Below, in pieces: positions 22,640-34,171 of a stretch of 64,000 bases of DNA (the first letter of the stretch is position 1; the number at the start of each line of letters is the position of its first letter). This stretch comes from Chlorops oryzae. Its lineage: Eukaryota > Arthropoda > Insecta > Diptera > Chloropidae. A program made the position numbers and the translations under genes. The stretch is taken from NCBI GenBank assembly GCA_020466095.1, contig CM035808.1, positions 70,705,152 through 70,769,151 on the forward strand, read 5' to 3'. Under the pieces are notes generated by a model, which worked only from the letters and a program-made list of their open reading frames with translations, was not told the origin of the DNA and did not search any database.

Positions 22640-23160
22640 CTATTCATTTCAGAGTGCCATGGAAGGACGATGAGCATGTGTGGTGTGCGATAGGGCCCAC
22701 GGTCTGAGTCGCTGTCGCCGCTTCCTCCGCTGGGCCGTTGAGAAGCGGTTGCTGACGATCCAGCAACAAAAATGCAGTTTCCGCTGTCTATCCCCACTGC
22801 ATCTGCGGAAGGACTGCCCAAAGCAACACGGATGCAAAATATGTGACAAAAAGCATCACACTTTAATCCACCAACGGTTTCGATCGTCGTCGCCTCCTGA
22901 ACCGGCCCGTGGCAGCCCCGGAGGGCCCGGGATGCGGAAGGTTCAGTGGTCCCAGGTCGTCGGAATCGATCGCGCCGGCGCCGGAATCACTCAAATCCAC
23001 GCCACCGGTCAGAAGGCGGTAACACACCTCGTCGTTGGCACCAGTTGTCGACCAACGAGCGAAGCCCATCCCACCGTCGGGCTAACTCCACGGGCAGGCA
23101 TCGGCCCCGCCATCAGCATCGGACATCAACACCCGTACGTTGCTGTTAGTAGTTATGATG
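22640..23160 (+). pseudogene. CCHC gag-like fragment in a GC-rich block
   Basis: From about 22670 the plus strand encodes CVVCDRAHGLSRC, then a linker with LLTIQQQKCSFRC...HLRKDC and CKICDKKHHTLIH. These are tandem zinc knuckles of the BEL/gag-like kind, followed by a Ser/Pro/Gly-rich tail. It is distinct from the BEL2 knuckles at 18445-18640. A pyrimidine tract ending TTCATTTCAG at about 22656 precedes it and looks like a splice acceptor. GC content is much higher than in gypsy1 on the right. Origin (third BEL scrap, captured exon) unresolved. Confidence 0.55.
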
Positions 23161-23162
23161 GA

Positions 23163-25375
23163 TTAGTAGTTGGTTTCCTCGTTCTCTTCGATAGGGTCGA
23201 GTATTCCCACGAAGGGTTTCAGCTGGCTTATATGAGCTGTCCTTGTTCGTCCTTGGTCATCGAGCAAAATGATAACAGGGGACTTATACTTGGTGACCCG
23301 ATACGGCCCTTCATATTTCGAGGCTAGCTTTGCGGCAAAGTTGTCTGTGGGAGTGGGCCCATAAAGTCTGCGCAGAGGATTGCCCACGGTTCTTCGGCAA
23401 ACTGTGTTTTCATTTGACCAGCGAGTTTTTCCTGTTGGTGCTTGTAACGTTGGCAGCTCTTACATTCCTTGACGTATTTACGGACGTCCCGATATAATCC
23501 TGGTCAAAAATACCTTCTTGCTACACGTGCAATGGTCTTCTTGATCCCCAAATGTCCAGCAGTAGCATCGTCGTGGTTCTGGGTCAGTATTCTGCTACGG
23601 TCTCTTTTCGGCACACATAATTTCCAATTGAATTGGTCATCATCTCCGCCCATAACTGGCAGGAACCGAAACAGGTTCCCTTCTAGTATCCGGTAGTCTG
23701 TGAACTTTTCGGGGTTATTCTGGACCAATTTCATGCTTTTTTCTACCCACCCTGGTGCCTTCTCCACTTCTAGGTTTCTGTGGTGCTGGTATCCAGTTGG
23801 AAAAAGGTTTCTAACGGTTGTCTGGATAAGGCATCGGCGACTACATTCTGTTTGCCTCTTCGTGCAATCCGCCCGGTCGAGTTTTCTATAGAATTAAGCC
23901 ATTTCAGAGCAAGGTGGTCAGTTATTATAATGAAGTGATATCCTTCCAAATAATGGCGCATTTTCCTCACTCCCCACACAATAGCCAAACATTCCTTTTC
24001 GGTCGTTGTATATTTAATCTCGGCCTTATTTAGGTGGCGGCTGTCATAGGCAATTACTTTTTCTTTGCCGCGGATGTCTTGGGTCAGGACGGCCCCTAAG
24101 CCGTAGACGCTGGCATCAGTTTGTAATACAAACGTTTTTGTGAAGTCTGGACAGGCGAGCACGGGAGCTTCCGTCAACTTCTTTTTCAGGGTTTCGAATG
24201 CAGCTTGTTGGTCGCTGGTCCATTTCCAATGTCATCCTTTTTTTAAGAGTGTTGTCATCGGATGAACGATTTTTGAAAACTCTGGGACGAAACGGCGATA
24301 CCATGATGCGATTCCAAGGTAGCGGCGCAACTCCTTTACGTTGGTGGGCGGTTTTAGTTCCTGGATTGCAGCAATCTTGTCGGGGTCGGTGTGTATGCCC
24401 TCAGTGTTCACCAAATGGCCCAAGTATCTTATCTCTTTGCGAAAGAATTCGTATTTCTCGATGTTAATTCGTAGGTTCGCAGCCCTTAATCTTCCAAAAA
24501 CTTCTTTTAGGTTCGTCCGGTGCTCTTCCAATGTCTTCCCGGTTTTAAGGTCAATACTACTAATATATGTAGCCTCCTTTAGTCGACCAAGAATATAGTT
24601 TATTCGCGGGAGGGGGTACGCATCTTGCACTGATCGGTCATTCAATTGTCGAAAGTCTAGGCATAGGCGCCATTTCCCGTTCTTTTTCCGGACCATTACT
24701 AGTGAAGAACTGTATGGGCTATGGGATGGTTCAATGCAACCAAGTTGGAGTAATTCGTCCACTTCTTTATTTATGGCTGCCTGCATCACTGGGTTTTTGG
24801 GAAAATATCGCTGCTTGAAAGGTCTCTCATCCTTCATAACAATCTTATGCTTCGTGATGTGCGAGGGTCCTTTTACTTGCTCGAAGAGCTGCAGCTCGTG
24901 CTTGAGAAATATTTCTGCCAGGGCTGAGTCAGGTGGATTGGCGGGTGCCCTGCTTTGCCTTGGTGTGTCACTTTCTTGGATGCTCCGATGGACAGCTATT
25001 GTTGAGTATGATTGGGGCTCTTCCTCTGTTTCCGATATCCAAATAGGAAAACCACATATTTTCATAAAGGTGCCGGCTTTGCTAATAAAATCATTCCCAG
25101 TATAATATCTTCTAATAGATTTGGTAAGATGATGAACGAGATCTTATGTTTTTCACAACCCAACCTTACATCAAAGGTTAGCGTGTGGGCAGCTTTGTGC
25201 GCTGATCCATCGGCCAGCTTAACGGTCATAGTTTCGATGTTTGTCCTTCCTCTTGTGTGTAGACGATTGGCCAAGGAGGTGCTCATGATACTTCGGGAGG
25301 CCCCCAGTATCTATTGTGACGGTGTGGATCTTCTCCCCGATGAAGACGTGTGCTTGGAGGTGATGGTTGTCATAT
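23163..25375 (-). pseudogene. pol: gypsy1 pol remnant (protease, RT, RNase H, integrase) with catalytic deletions
   Basis: The protease at about 25340-25062 has VTIDTG, then an extra base shifts the frame before the ASRSIMSTSLANRL segment. RT (25065-24232) starts normally (FPKNPVMQAAINKEVDELL, DFRQLNDRSVQDAYPLPRI) but jumps from SSIDLKTG straight to a LEEHRTNLKEVF segment; about 70 residues present in gypsy2, including the catalytic LDD, are missing. RNase H lacks about 18 residues after TGRIAR. Integrase zinc-domain sequence has a TGG-to-TGA stop, and ADFMGPLP is joined almost directly to FAAKLASKYEGPYRV, removing the DDE core. Ends at 23163. Confidence 0.88.
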
Positions 25376-25376
25376 T

Positions 25377-26549
25377 TTAAAAATTTTGAACTTGGCAAGG
25401 CGGTCTGATTTGAGTTGCCACCAGCCCATGCGCTTTATAGTGGTCTCTTTCGGCGTTTCCCGTTGGTTTACGACAACATTCGATCGACTTGATACCTTCT
25501 TTGCCGCAGACTGAACAGAAAAGCTTGGCTGGGTTCTTGCAAGTTCTTTTCATATGTCCTTTTTCCCCGCAGCGCCAACAAATGACAGTGGCTGAGACTT
25601 TGGGAGCCTGCAACAGGCGGGCAGCCAGCCTTAAGAGTTCTGGCAAGTTTTGGAATTCACGGCGCTTTATGTACAATTGATACTCTCGCCAGCTATTCCT
25701 AAAGATGATATCGATTCTTTTTTTCTTCGGTAAAGTTCGCATGACGCATTAACTCTTGGATGTTGGTGACATATTCCTTAAATGTTTCACCCGGTGCCTG
25801 TTTTCGTGACTTTATTGAGTCTTCCAGTTGATCAAAGTATCGGTATGGCAGGAAAAATTCGAGGAACTCTCCTTTAAATTCTTCCCATGTCCTCCACTTC
25901 CTTCGGTTGTTGCGATACCAAGACAGAGCATAGCCTTTGAGAAGCTCTGGCATCGTCTTCGGAAGAAACTTCGGTGGTATGTCGTACACACTGGCCAACT
26001 CCTCCACTCTTTCGATGAATTCGATGTTCCGCTTGCCATCAGATCGGAGGGACCACTTTCGGACCTGGTCTATGACACTTGCATAGGTTTTTTCATGTAG
26101 GTCATTCACCGTTGACTGAGGTGTGGGCTTTGTTGTCCTTGACAGGCTTGTTGATTCTATTCGGGTCCCTGCCGGTTTCATTGTGGGTTTCGGCTGCTTC
26201 CCCAAAGATAAAAGCGAAGTGGCGGTTTCGCGGGGCGGAACGACTAGTGCTTCGTCCATAGAAACAACTTCAGCTGTGGTTTCTAATTCTTTGGGACGTG
26301 TCCCTGTTGGAAATGACGCTGTCTCCTCCATCCTCCACATAAGAGGTGTCGGTGAAGGGTTCTAGCATACTTTGCCTCCAATTCCAAGAACTTTTTGCAT
26401 ACATCAGGGTTTTCTCCATGTACGTTGATGTAACTAATCAGCCGCTTCTTCAGGTCGTCGGCCACTCCCTGTGTCTCTAATCCACATGTCTGCAAACAAT
26501 CCACAAGCTCGTCTTTGCGAAGCTTTGTTATCCACTTAGTTTCCAGCAT
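25377..26549 (-). pseudogene. gag: gypsy1 gag, frameshifted
   Basis: Starts at ATG 26549 (LETKWITKLRKDELVDCL), a SAP-like opening shared with gypsy2 gag (MDTKWIMKLRKDEAVECL). Capsid-like sequence follows in a second frame (VIDQVRKWSLRSDG, LPKTMPELLKGYALSWYRNN, FFLPYRYFDQLEDSIKSRKQ). The C-terminal part lies in a third frame with knuckles CWRCGEKGHMKRTC and CSVCGKEGIKSIECC. At least two frameshifts, near 26310 and 25720, separate the pieces. Confidence 0.87.
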
Positions 26550-26599
26550 TATTTTTCTGTTGATTCTTTAGTTTACCTTTGTTCGGACTTAATTGAACG

Positions 26600-26617
26600 G
26601 TCCCTACTCGGGCGCCA
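26600..26617 (-). other. gypsy1 primer-binding site
   Basis: Minus-strand TGGCGCCCGAGTAGGGAC begins two bases after the 5' LTR end. It differs by one base from the gypsy2 site at 47777. Confidence 0.75.
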
Positions 26618-26619
26618 CT

Positions 26620-27736
26620 TGTAACGAACTATTTCTAGCCAGGGTGATCCGCAGTCTTTCCAGGGGTCGTTACAAGACGGATTCTCTAGTTTTCTTCTTT
26701 TTTTCTTTACAGAAATAGTGCTCGGTGGAAGATGGTTTAATTTCTTTTATTTGTTTAAATTTCAAATCTTATTTTCTACAGTTAAGCTTTTTAAACATAA
26801 ATTATTTGCTATTCTCGCGACGGTGCTGATTGTCGTTGTTGCTGGCTTTTCTAAGTTGCTCGGGCTCGTAGTCAGTGTTCGGCGTGAATTCGGTGGGGTT
26901 CAGAGGGGCAGAAAACTAAATTGTTCCCTCAAACAAACAAAAATTCTGTGACAGGCGGGGTGGCACAATTGCATTCGGTTAAACCAGTCAGCAATAGCCC
27001 ACGGACAGAGAAAGGGAAAGTTATCGTTTTCGGTCAAACCAGTCCACGACAATTTCCGTCTCACTCTGGGAAAGGGAAAATCGGTTCCCTCAAACGGAAA
27101 ATCCTATCTATAACAGGCGGAGTGGCACTATTGCATTCGGTCAAACCAGTCAGCAAAAGCCCACGGACAGAGAAGGGGAAAATTATCGTTTTCGGGCAAA
27201 CCAGTCTACGACAATTTCCGTCTTGCTCTGGAAAAAAATTCACTAAATCCTATCTAATTTCTTCAAAAAGTTTTCTTACGTACCAGTTTGTTGCGATGCC
27301 GGTTCTTCCACGCGTTGGTCTGACTGCTCCGCGAGCTGAACACTGAATGCCTTTTTCGCTGCGATGCTGCTCCTTTTATACTATTTTGGCGATCGTAGTG
27401 ACGTGTGAAGTGTGAGAGTACTAGGTAGCGAGATCGGTTATCGTTCTGCGTAAGCGCAAATCAGCTGAGTATGTATTTCACTATATATTCTGTACACTCC
27501 ACCCATGCCCGGTTAAGTAAAGTTGTTGTCCTAACTAAAATCTTTGTGGCAGTCTTAACTAAAAGTTTTCGTTGTAGTCTTAACTAAATTTCTCTTTCTT
27601 TTCAGCAAAAATATAACAATAAATCAAAAAACTAAAAAAAAAAAAATAAAAATAACATTATTCTTTACAAAAAAAACTTAACTAATGAAAACAAATTATG
27701 TGAGGGGATTTCGGCCGGCCTCAATTCTTCTTCACA
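26620..27736 (-). repeat. gypsy1 5' LTR (1117 bp, two-unit minisatellite)
   Basis: Starts at 27736 with TGTGAAGAAG and ends ...GTTACA at 26620. TATAAAAGG at 27380-27372. The ~162-bp minisatellite has two units (26952 and 27114), against six in the 3' copy. Scattered substitutions relative to the 3' LTR suggest an older insertion than BEL1 or gypsy3. AGGC duplication at 27737-27740. Confidence 0.9.
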
Positions 27737-27838
27737 AGGCAAAGAGATATAGAAAACAAAGACCGTGATGAAAGTAGAAATAAAGCAATTTGAAATAAAA
27801 AAGTAAGGGTGTTATAGTCAGGCGAGCCTGACAATAGA

Positions 27839-28644
27839 ATACCCGACACAGACACTTATGGTTGAATAATTTTTAATATCAAGAGGTGTTTAAGTACATA
27901 TTGGGCCCATATACCGACTTTTGTTAAATTTCTTTATAAAAACCGCCCATTAGCCACGCCCAATTTTTCAATTTTTTTGGGATTCTAATCGGAACCTAAT
28001 AATTACGCTTAAATTCTAAGTTTCATTAAAATATTTCAATAAAGTCCGCTTTTGAAGCATTTTTGGGATTTTTGTGACAGACCCTTGTACTAGAGGTACC
28101 CTTAATAAAAGGTACCCTATCAAAAAAAGTTTTGGGGAGGGCGTTACTGGCTATCAAGGAAGCATACGTGCCAACTTTCGTTCAAGTCCCATTTGTATTT
28201 CGGGTGTAGGAGACAATTTTCGAAAAATGCCCTTATGCCACGCCCACTTTTCAATTTTTTGAACTCATATTACTTGCCTTTAAACATGTTCAAATACCAA
28301 GTTTCATCAAAATATCTTGAAAAACTCAGGTTTTAGAGCAGTTTTTGTGATTTTCATAACAGACCCTAGTATTGGAGGTACCCATAAAAATGGTCTGATC
28401 GGGTCCATTCTCGAACTTGTTCTTACTCATGTCCCCGTGAGCACGCATACCAAATTTTGTCAAGATAGCTCAACTCCTTCGATAAGATAACTGTATACAG
28501 ACAGACGGACAGACGGACATGTCTAAATCGAAACTCCTGGTGACGCTGATCATTTCTATATACATGGTCTATCTCGACTGGTCATGGGTGTTACACACAA
28601 CCCAACAAACGCAATATACCCTCGACACAGAGTGTGTCGGGTAT
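27839..28644. mobile_element. mini-me/DINE-like repeat with (GTCY)n tract
   Basis: The 12-bp word ATACCCGACACA at 27839-27850 reappears inverted as TGTGTCGGGTAT at 28633-28644. Near the right end is ACAGACAGACGGACAGACGG (about 28498-28517), the (GTCY)n tract known from mini-me elements of flies. Repeated phrases such as ACGCCCA...TCAATTTTTT and AAGTTTCATCAAAATAT occur inside. No coding capacity. The family name rests on the tetranucleotide tract and overall pattern. Confidence 0.6.
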
Positions 28645-29196
28645 AAAAAAGCCTATAAAAATATGGATGGTGAATCTATCAAACATCTATCAAAAATCTA
28701 TCTTGCAGCCTTGAGTGCACTGTGGCTCCTGCTTTATTTTTTGGGCACTCCCCATATACAGTCCGTTCGTCCGTTTACGTTGAGGTACATTTGTCGATGG
28801 TCGGCATCACTCACCTCAACTTAAATTCTTTGTGGGTCGATGGTACAGCACTAAGGCGAACGAAGTGTGCTCAGCCTACCATTTTATTCTTGCCTTCTAG
28901 ATAGACATTGCCAGCAAAAATAGAAAAAAATGGACCAGTACAGAGAACAGTGTTCCCATCATCCCATTGCTACTGTTCGAAAGAAAGTAATAAGAAAGTT
29001 TTGGAATATATATTTTTTTTATGTGTTTATTGAATCAGTGTTTTGTGCTCACGCAACTCATTACTGCTTTACTGTGGAATTTACATTTTTTGTATTTATT
29101 TTTGGACAAGCATTATAATAATTATTATAATAAATGTGGTGCATATAAAAAAATTAAATAAAAAAACTACTATGGAGACTCAGGTAAGTAACATGC
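28645..29196. other. Unassigned spacer
   Basis: AT-rich sequence with several short open frames (28519-28824, 28722-28904, 28930-29118) that show no domain and no coding-like composition. 29100-29160 is simple ATAATT-rich. 29197-29199 (TAA) is the left duplication of the next MITE. Confidence 0.35.
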
Positions 29197-29199
29197 TAA

Positions 29200-29372
29200 A
29201 GGCTGTAGTGCATGAGATGTTAAAAGCCACATTCATATGTAGCTCTGCATCATTTTGACGTCAGAAAGTTTTTTAAATGGCTATATATATGGCTATATAA
29301 AACTTTCTGACGTCAAAATTACGTCAGAGCTACATATGAACGTGGCTTTTTGCATCTCATGCACTACAGCCT
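29200..29372. mobile_element. 173-bp palindromic MITE
   Basis: Nearly the whole element is an inverted repeat. The left arm starts AGGCTGTAGTGCATGAGATG at 29200 and the right arm ends with its complement at 29372, the arms meeting around GGCTATATATATGG. TAA flanks it at 29197-29199 and 29373-29375. It is non-coding. It shares the TAA duplication with the MITE at 11013 but has different termini. Confidence 0.85.
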
Positions 29373-29375
29373 TAA

Positions 29376-29596
29376 CTAAAAAAAATATTTTATCAACCGG
29401 AAAAAGAAAAAGTTTTAAGAAAAAAAAAAAATGAAAATAAAATGGAAACTGTACCTTGCTGGGTTCGGTAAACTCGTCCTTCACAGCAAAAAAAAAAATT
29501 ATATTTAAAATTTTAATTCGGAGTTTCGTTGAGCGCCGAGTAACGACTCTATGCAATCTGACCGGTTCTGCTCAGGTGTGCTATATTTATAGGCTT
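29376..29596. other. A-rich spacer
   Basis: Runs of A and short AT-rich stretches. No gene or repeat that I recognise. Confidence 0.3.
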
Positions 29597-30263
29597 TCAT
29601 CTCCACTTCCACATCCCTGGTTGATAAAATTGGTCATCAGCCAAATTTATGTCCTTTGGGATAGGCCACTTGGATGGATCCAGCTCCATTGAGGGTTGAT
29701 CGTTTATTATGGCGGGCATAACGTAAGCTTCCAGCTCCGATTTATTATGTCGAAATTTTAGATGAAATAACGGTGGAAATCCTTTTATTTGAGGTTTTGT
29801 TGAGCAATCCAAGGCCGCTAACATTGATTCGGCTCGAGAATTGCGCTATCCCCATTTTTCGAACTGCTCGTTTTGTTATAATAATGAGTTGAGACCCGGA
29901 GTCCAGTAACGCTCGAAATTCGAATTGCTGTCCCTTGGGATTTGTTAACATTATCATAGCTGTTCCCAGGAGTCCATAACTTTTTGTGGGAACCGTAGGT
30001 ATGCTGGCAGTAAGAGATGTGGCTTCTTGCTTGGAAATATGTTGTTCCATTACCTCCTTAGTTGTTGAAACGAGGGTTTGCCCTGTGTTGGCCTTCTGTG
30101 AAGTCGCTGCGTTGCCTTGCTGTAAGTCGCCCGATGCTGTATAGGCGCTATGAAGAGAAGTATGTTGTTTGCGTTTGCAAGTCAGGTAGCCAGATGATGA
30201 ACATTTTGCTGGAAAATGCCCGGGACGTAAGCAATTGACACACCGTTTTGCCTTCAGGATAAG
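29597..30263 (-). pseudogene. BEL3: gag knuckle-protease fragment of a BEL/Pao element
   Basis: Minus strand from 30263: CVNCLRPGHFPAKC is an intact CCHC knuckle, then a CKRKQHTSLH remnant of the second. The protease follows as FRALLDSGSQLIIITKRAV around 29940-29880, ending near LADDQFYQPG (29620) where a BEL protease would lead into its last strand. A frame change occurs near 29820. RT and the rest are absent. The upstream side is cut by the truncated 412-like LTR at 30264. Confidence 0.8.
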
Positions 30264-30651
30264 AAAATAGCTCGATCCGCAAAGATTAAAGAAGACGAAG
30301 TTTATCTTTTCAAGTCTTTATTCGAACTGAACTTTAAGTTGTTCAGCGACTCAAAATGAAAAGCCGAAAGGCTTACAAAAATGCTTATGCTTACAAAAAG
30401 GCTTATCGGTATATTGGCTTATTCTAAACAAAGAAGGGAGGTTTGTCGCGATCAAATGAAGTGGATTTGAATTGCATATGCACGGCCGGCTTCGCCGTGC
30501 AAGACATTGTATGTCTGGAAAATAAACATGAGACGATCAACTTGACTACGCAGTACATTGAATGCGAATGAAGATAAGGAGTGTAACTGCACGTCAGCAT
30601 TTATCGTGGGATTGAAATGCGAATGGAAATATGAATATTAAGCGTATTACA
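30264..30651 (-). repeat. 412-like 3' LTR, truncated
   Basis: Starts TGTAATACGC at 30651 (minus) and stops at GAGCTATTTT at 30264, missing the terminal ~47 bp present in the other copy. 30652-30664 on the minus strand is CAAAGGGGGAAGG, the polypurine tract. 30665-30879 looks like the element's 3' untranslated region, AT-rich and non-coding. Confidence 0.8.
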
Positions 30652-32868
30652 CCTTCCCCCTTTGAAATGATCACGTTATACCGTGAGTGTGTAACGGGAT
30701 CATAATTTAAATCTGTAACATTATTATATGATATTATAAAGTAGGAATAAAACTTAAATCTAACAATGTTTGTGATTAGGGATAAAATTTAAAGGAAAAA
30801 TTATTAATGAAAGTAGAAATTAATATTTACAAGTTTATTTTAAATTGTTGTTTCTTTTGGATGATTTTTTTTTTCGTTTGGATGGCCATTAGACCGTACC
30901 TCAAAAAAAAAGTGCGCCGTATACCAGCGAATATGACGCATTTTTGCAAGACAATAACAAAAAGAAAACAAAATTTTTTTCGATCGAACCTAGAGGTCGC
31001 GCATTGGTATATTTCTTCATATCTCTGGTGTTTACAGTCAGATTTTAAAGTTTAATACATCAATGTTTTTGTCGCAAAGATACCAATATGGCCTCTTAAG
31101 AAGTCATTGACCGCAGGCGTACCGTTCTAGTACTTACCCCCAAGATCTCAGTGCCTACCACCCTTATGTACCACTCTAATATCAAAAAAATAAAACCCTT
31201 AAAATACCATTAAACATCTCTCTTCAGAAAGTATATCGATATTTCCAACACAACTATTTTTAACTAAATTTTGAAATTTTTTTAAAGTTATTTTGTTCAC
31301 TGTTTGGTCCCTATCTATCTATGAGTTTATGTTTGGTGTTCCAAATTAACATCAAAATGTACTTTGAGATATGCCAAGTAATTTTTCCGAAAACACTGTT
31401 GCTGTAAAATGACGCATTAGGGAACTATAACCGTTTAATATTCCAAAAAAAGCAATTCTCCCTGAAAGTATGCTATTAAATATGTTATTTAAATGTATAA
31501 ATATATCGCTCATATACTTCAATAACGTCATATTTCAAAAACTATTGAAATCGTCCGTCTATGCTCGGATCTCCTTCGAAACGGTTGGACCAGTCACATC
31601 GAAATTTGCCACACAGGTATATCGAGCCCCGAGTATGATCCTAAGTGAAAATGGGAGACATCCGCCCACTGCCACGTCTACAAACGAAAATTTTTCATAA
31701 CATCTGAAGTAAAAAGCGTAAGAAGCCAATAATGTCGGAGCGCTGGGTATATCAAAGTCGGGCTTGACCGACTTAAGCTTTCTTACTTGCTTAATTATAT
31801 CAATAGAAGAATTCTGTCGATTTCAATCCACCAAATTTTGGCGCGATTCAAGTTGGCTATATTTCTGACGGCTCTCAAGTTTTGATAAAATGTGGCCCAT
31901 GCGTTGTTCATCGGTGACCGCCAAAGCAGATTCATGTACTATATGAACAAAACGCTCGGTGTTTTGCGAATGACATAGATAAGCTGAGAAAATATATAGG
32001 TTTACTAAGGAAAATAATCAATTACGCCATTTTCATTGTGAGAACCTGGTAATTTGATTATTTTGTTTGAATATTGGAATTCTTCTAGTTGGTCTTGCCA
32101 AAGAGGCAAATTTAATTCCGTGTTCAAAATGCTAACTTGAGTTTATGGTTGCTCAGATTTTCGTGAAACAAGCCTTTTGCACTAAAAAAGTTTTTTACTT
32201 GAAAAATATATTACCTATTTATTTTATATTTTTAAATAATTAAACATTTAAATAAAATATTTAATAACATACTTTCAGGGAGAATTGCTTTTTTTGGAAT
32301 ATTAAACGGTTATAGTTCCCTAATGCGTCATTTTACAACAACAGTGTTTTCGGAAAAATTACTTGGCATATTTCAAAGTACATTTTGATGTTAATTTGGA
32401 ACACCAAACTTAAACTTATAGATAGATAGGGACCAAACAGTGAACAAAATAACTTAAAAAAATTTTCAAAATTTAGTTAAAAATAGTTATGTTGGAAATA
32501 TCGATATACTTTCTGAGGAGAAGTTTAATGGTATTTTAAGGGTTTTATTTTTTTGATATTAGAGTGGTACATAAGGGTGGTAGGCACTGAGATCTTGGGG
32601 GTAACTACTAGAACGGTACGCCTGCGGTCAATGACTTCTTAAGAGACCATATTGGTATCTTTGCGATAAAAACATTGATGTATCACACTTTAAAATCCGA
32701 CTGTAAACACCAGAGATATGAAGAAATATACCAATGCGCGACCTCTAGGTTCGATCGAAAAAAAAATTTTTTTTCTTTTTGTTATTGTCTTGCAAAAATG
32801 CGTCATATTCGCTGGTATACGGCGCACTTTTTTTTCTCCATATAAGGTGGTACGGTCTAATGGCCATC

Positions 32869-33502
32869 TGTTGTGAGTCACTTCTACCGAAGTCACGTCA
32901 CACTGCCGGCACTAAGAAGAAAAAAGCAAAGTGTCATCAATAATGCGGAAACGAAGAAACGATAGCGATCGGGTGCAATGTGTCAACAAAGCTCGACGGT
33001 TGAAATATGAAGCTATCATATTCAAACAGTGGTCAGTGGGCCAAATGCAGAATTGGGTCACCAATTATTACTTAATAGTGCAGCAACATGGAAAGAGAAC
33101 TGGGTCAGCGCGACAACAACAGCCAGCTGAAGAAATAGAACGATGCAGAGACGCAGAAGAGCACACTGGAAATGATCGACTCGAGGAAAGTGCATGCAAA
33201 GCACTTTCTGATTATAAAAGCTGATCATCGAGCAACGGAAAGGGACTTGCATTTTGGAATCGACAAGTACACTATCAGATCTCAACTTTGGCGCACCTAC
33301 TTACGAGCCAGGACGACAAAGTGTGGATCTGCGTGTTAGCTAGGGAATTAGGGCAGTAAAGTAAGCTAGAATAGAAACTATTAAAAGGACTTTATTAAAT
33401 AAACATTTCTTATAACCGAATAAAGTCAGTGTTTTTATTTGGGAAAGTACGGAGTCCTTATTGGCGCTTTACGCGAGGTCCTTCCCCCCAGCACGCACAA
33501 CA
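32869..33502 (+). repeat. gypsy3 5' LTR
   Basis: TG...CA, 634 bp. A TATAAAAG box is at about 33213 and an ATTAAATAAA polyadenylation-like motif at about 33394. A 97-codon frame inside it (32931-33224) crosses the TATA box and is not treated as a gene. Confidence 0.94.
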
Positions 33503-33505
33503 TTA

Positions 33506-33523
33506 TGGCGCAGCCGGTTTTCG
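33506..33523 (+). other. gypsy3 primer-binding site
   Basis: TGGCGCAGCCGGTTTTCG three bases after the LTR. The TGGCGCAG-CGGT form resembles the tRNA-Ser-type site of 17.6/297-group elements. Confidence 0.65.
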
Positions 33524-34171
33524 ACTAAGGATAGTTGGGAACGAATTACGATCCGTGAAGTTTTAACTTAAATTGCAAGTGCCAGGTCAACTTTGCAAAA
33601 TAATAAAATAAAATATTGTTTGGCCACAGTGGGTTAAAATTGATATTTATTGGGCATATTTGAGTCATTCACTGAAACCTACTGAACAGTGGTGAAACCT
33701 AATTCAGTGGGGCCTGGGCGTGAGTGAAACTTCCGAAAGGCACTTTAGTGAAAAATGGCAAAAATATTCCGAATTGTATCGATTCATTTGTTTGAACCTT
33801 TTTGTACTGTACTGCTATAACCTGTCGAACAGTGGTGAAACCTAATTCGTCAGGATCCGGGTGTGAGTGAAACTTCCGAAGGACACCTTAGCGGCACAAA
33901 GCAGGAAGGGGATAAAAGAAAAACCCTGAAAAAATTTTATAACAGAACAAGAATAACTGACTTTAAATAAAAAACAGCGGCAGAGGAAAGAATAATCATC
34001 AAGGGGCCGAAGAGAAGAAAGAACAATCGACAAAAACAGAATCGCAGTCAAAATGGTAAGTACACAAATAAACTACATACATATGTAATTTGCTATTTTG
34101 AGATTGTGCCCTTTACGACATCGATTTTTGCACGTAAAATTTTTTTAACGGAGTTTTTTCCCGTCGATTAA

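Larger units (their letters stand above)
13494..27736 (-). mobile_element. Ty3/gypsy retrotransposon gypsy1, decayed, containing BEL2
   Basis: Minus-strand element with LTRs at 26620-27736 (5') and 13494-15256 (3'). AGGC occurs at 13490-13493 and 27737-27740, the 4-bp duplication expected for gypsy. Minus-strand order: PBS, gag, protease-RT-RNase H-integrase remnants, then ORF3 abutting the 3' LTR. RT and integrase cores are deleted and several frames are broken. Proteins are the same lineage as gypsy2 (45840-54988). A BEL/Pao element and a CCHC fragment occupy the gap between pol and ORF3. Confidence 0.9.

Noticed and set aside
15872..23160. ATCATAACT near 15877 and AGTTATGAT near 23149 as terminal inverted repeats of the insert in gypsy1
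   Set aside because: Only nine bases match and nothing else aligns; an LTR element should not end in such repeats. Treated as chance.
32931..33224. 97-codon frame in both gypsy3 LTRs (also 42404-42697)
   Set aside because: It crosses the LTR TATA box, has no recognisable motif, and is identical in the two copies simply because the LTRs are identical.
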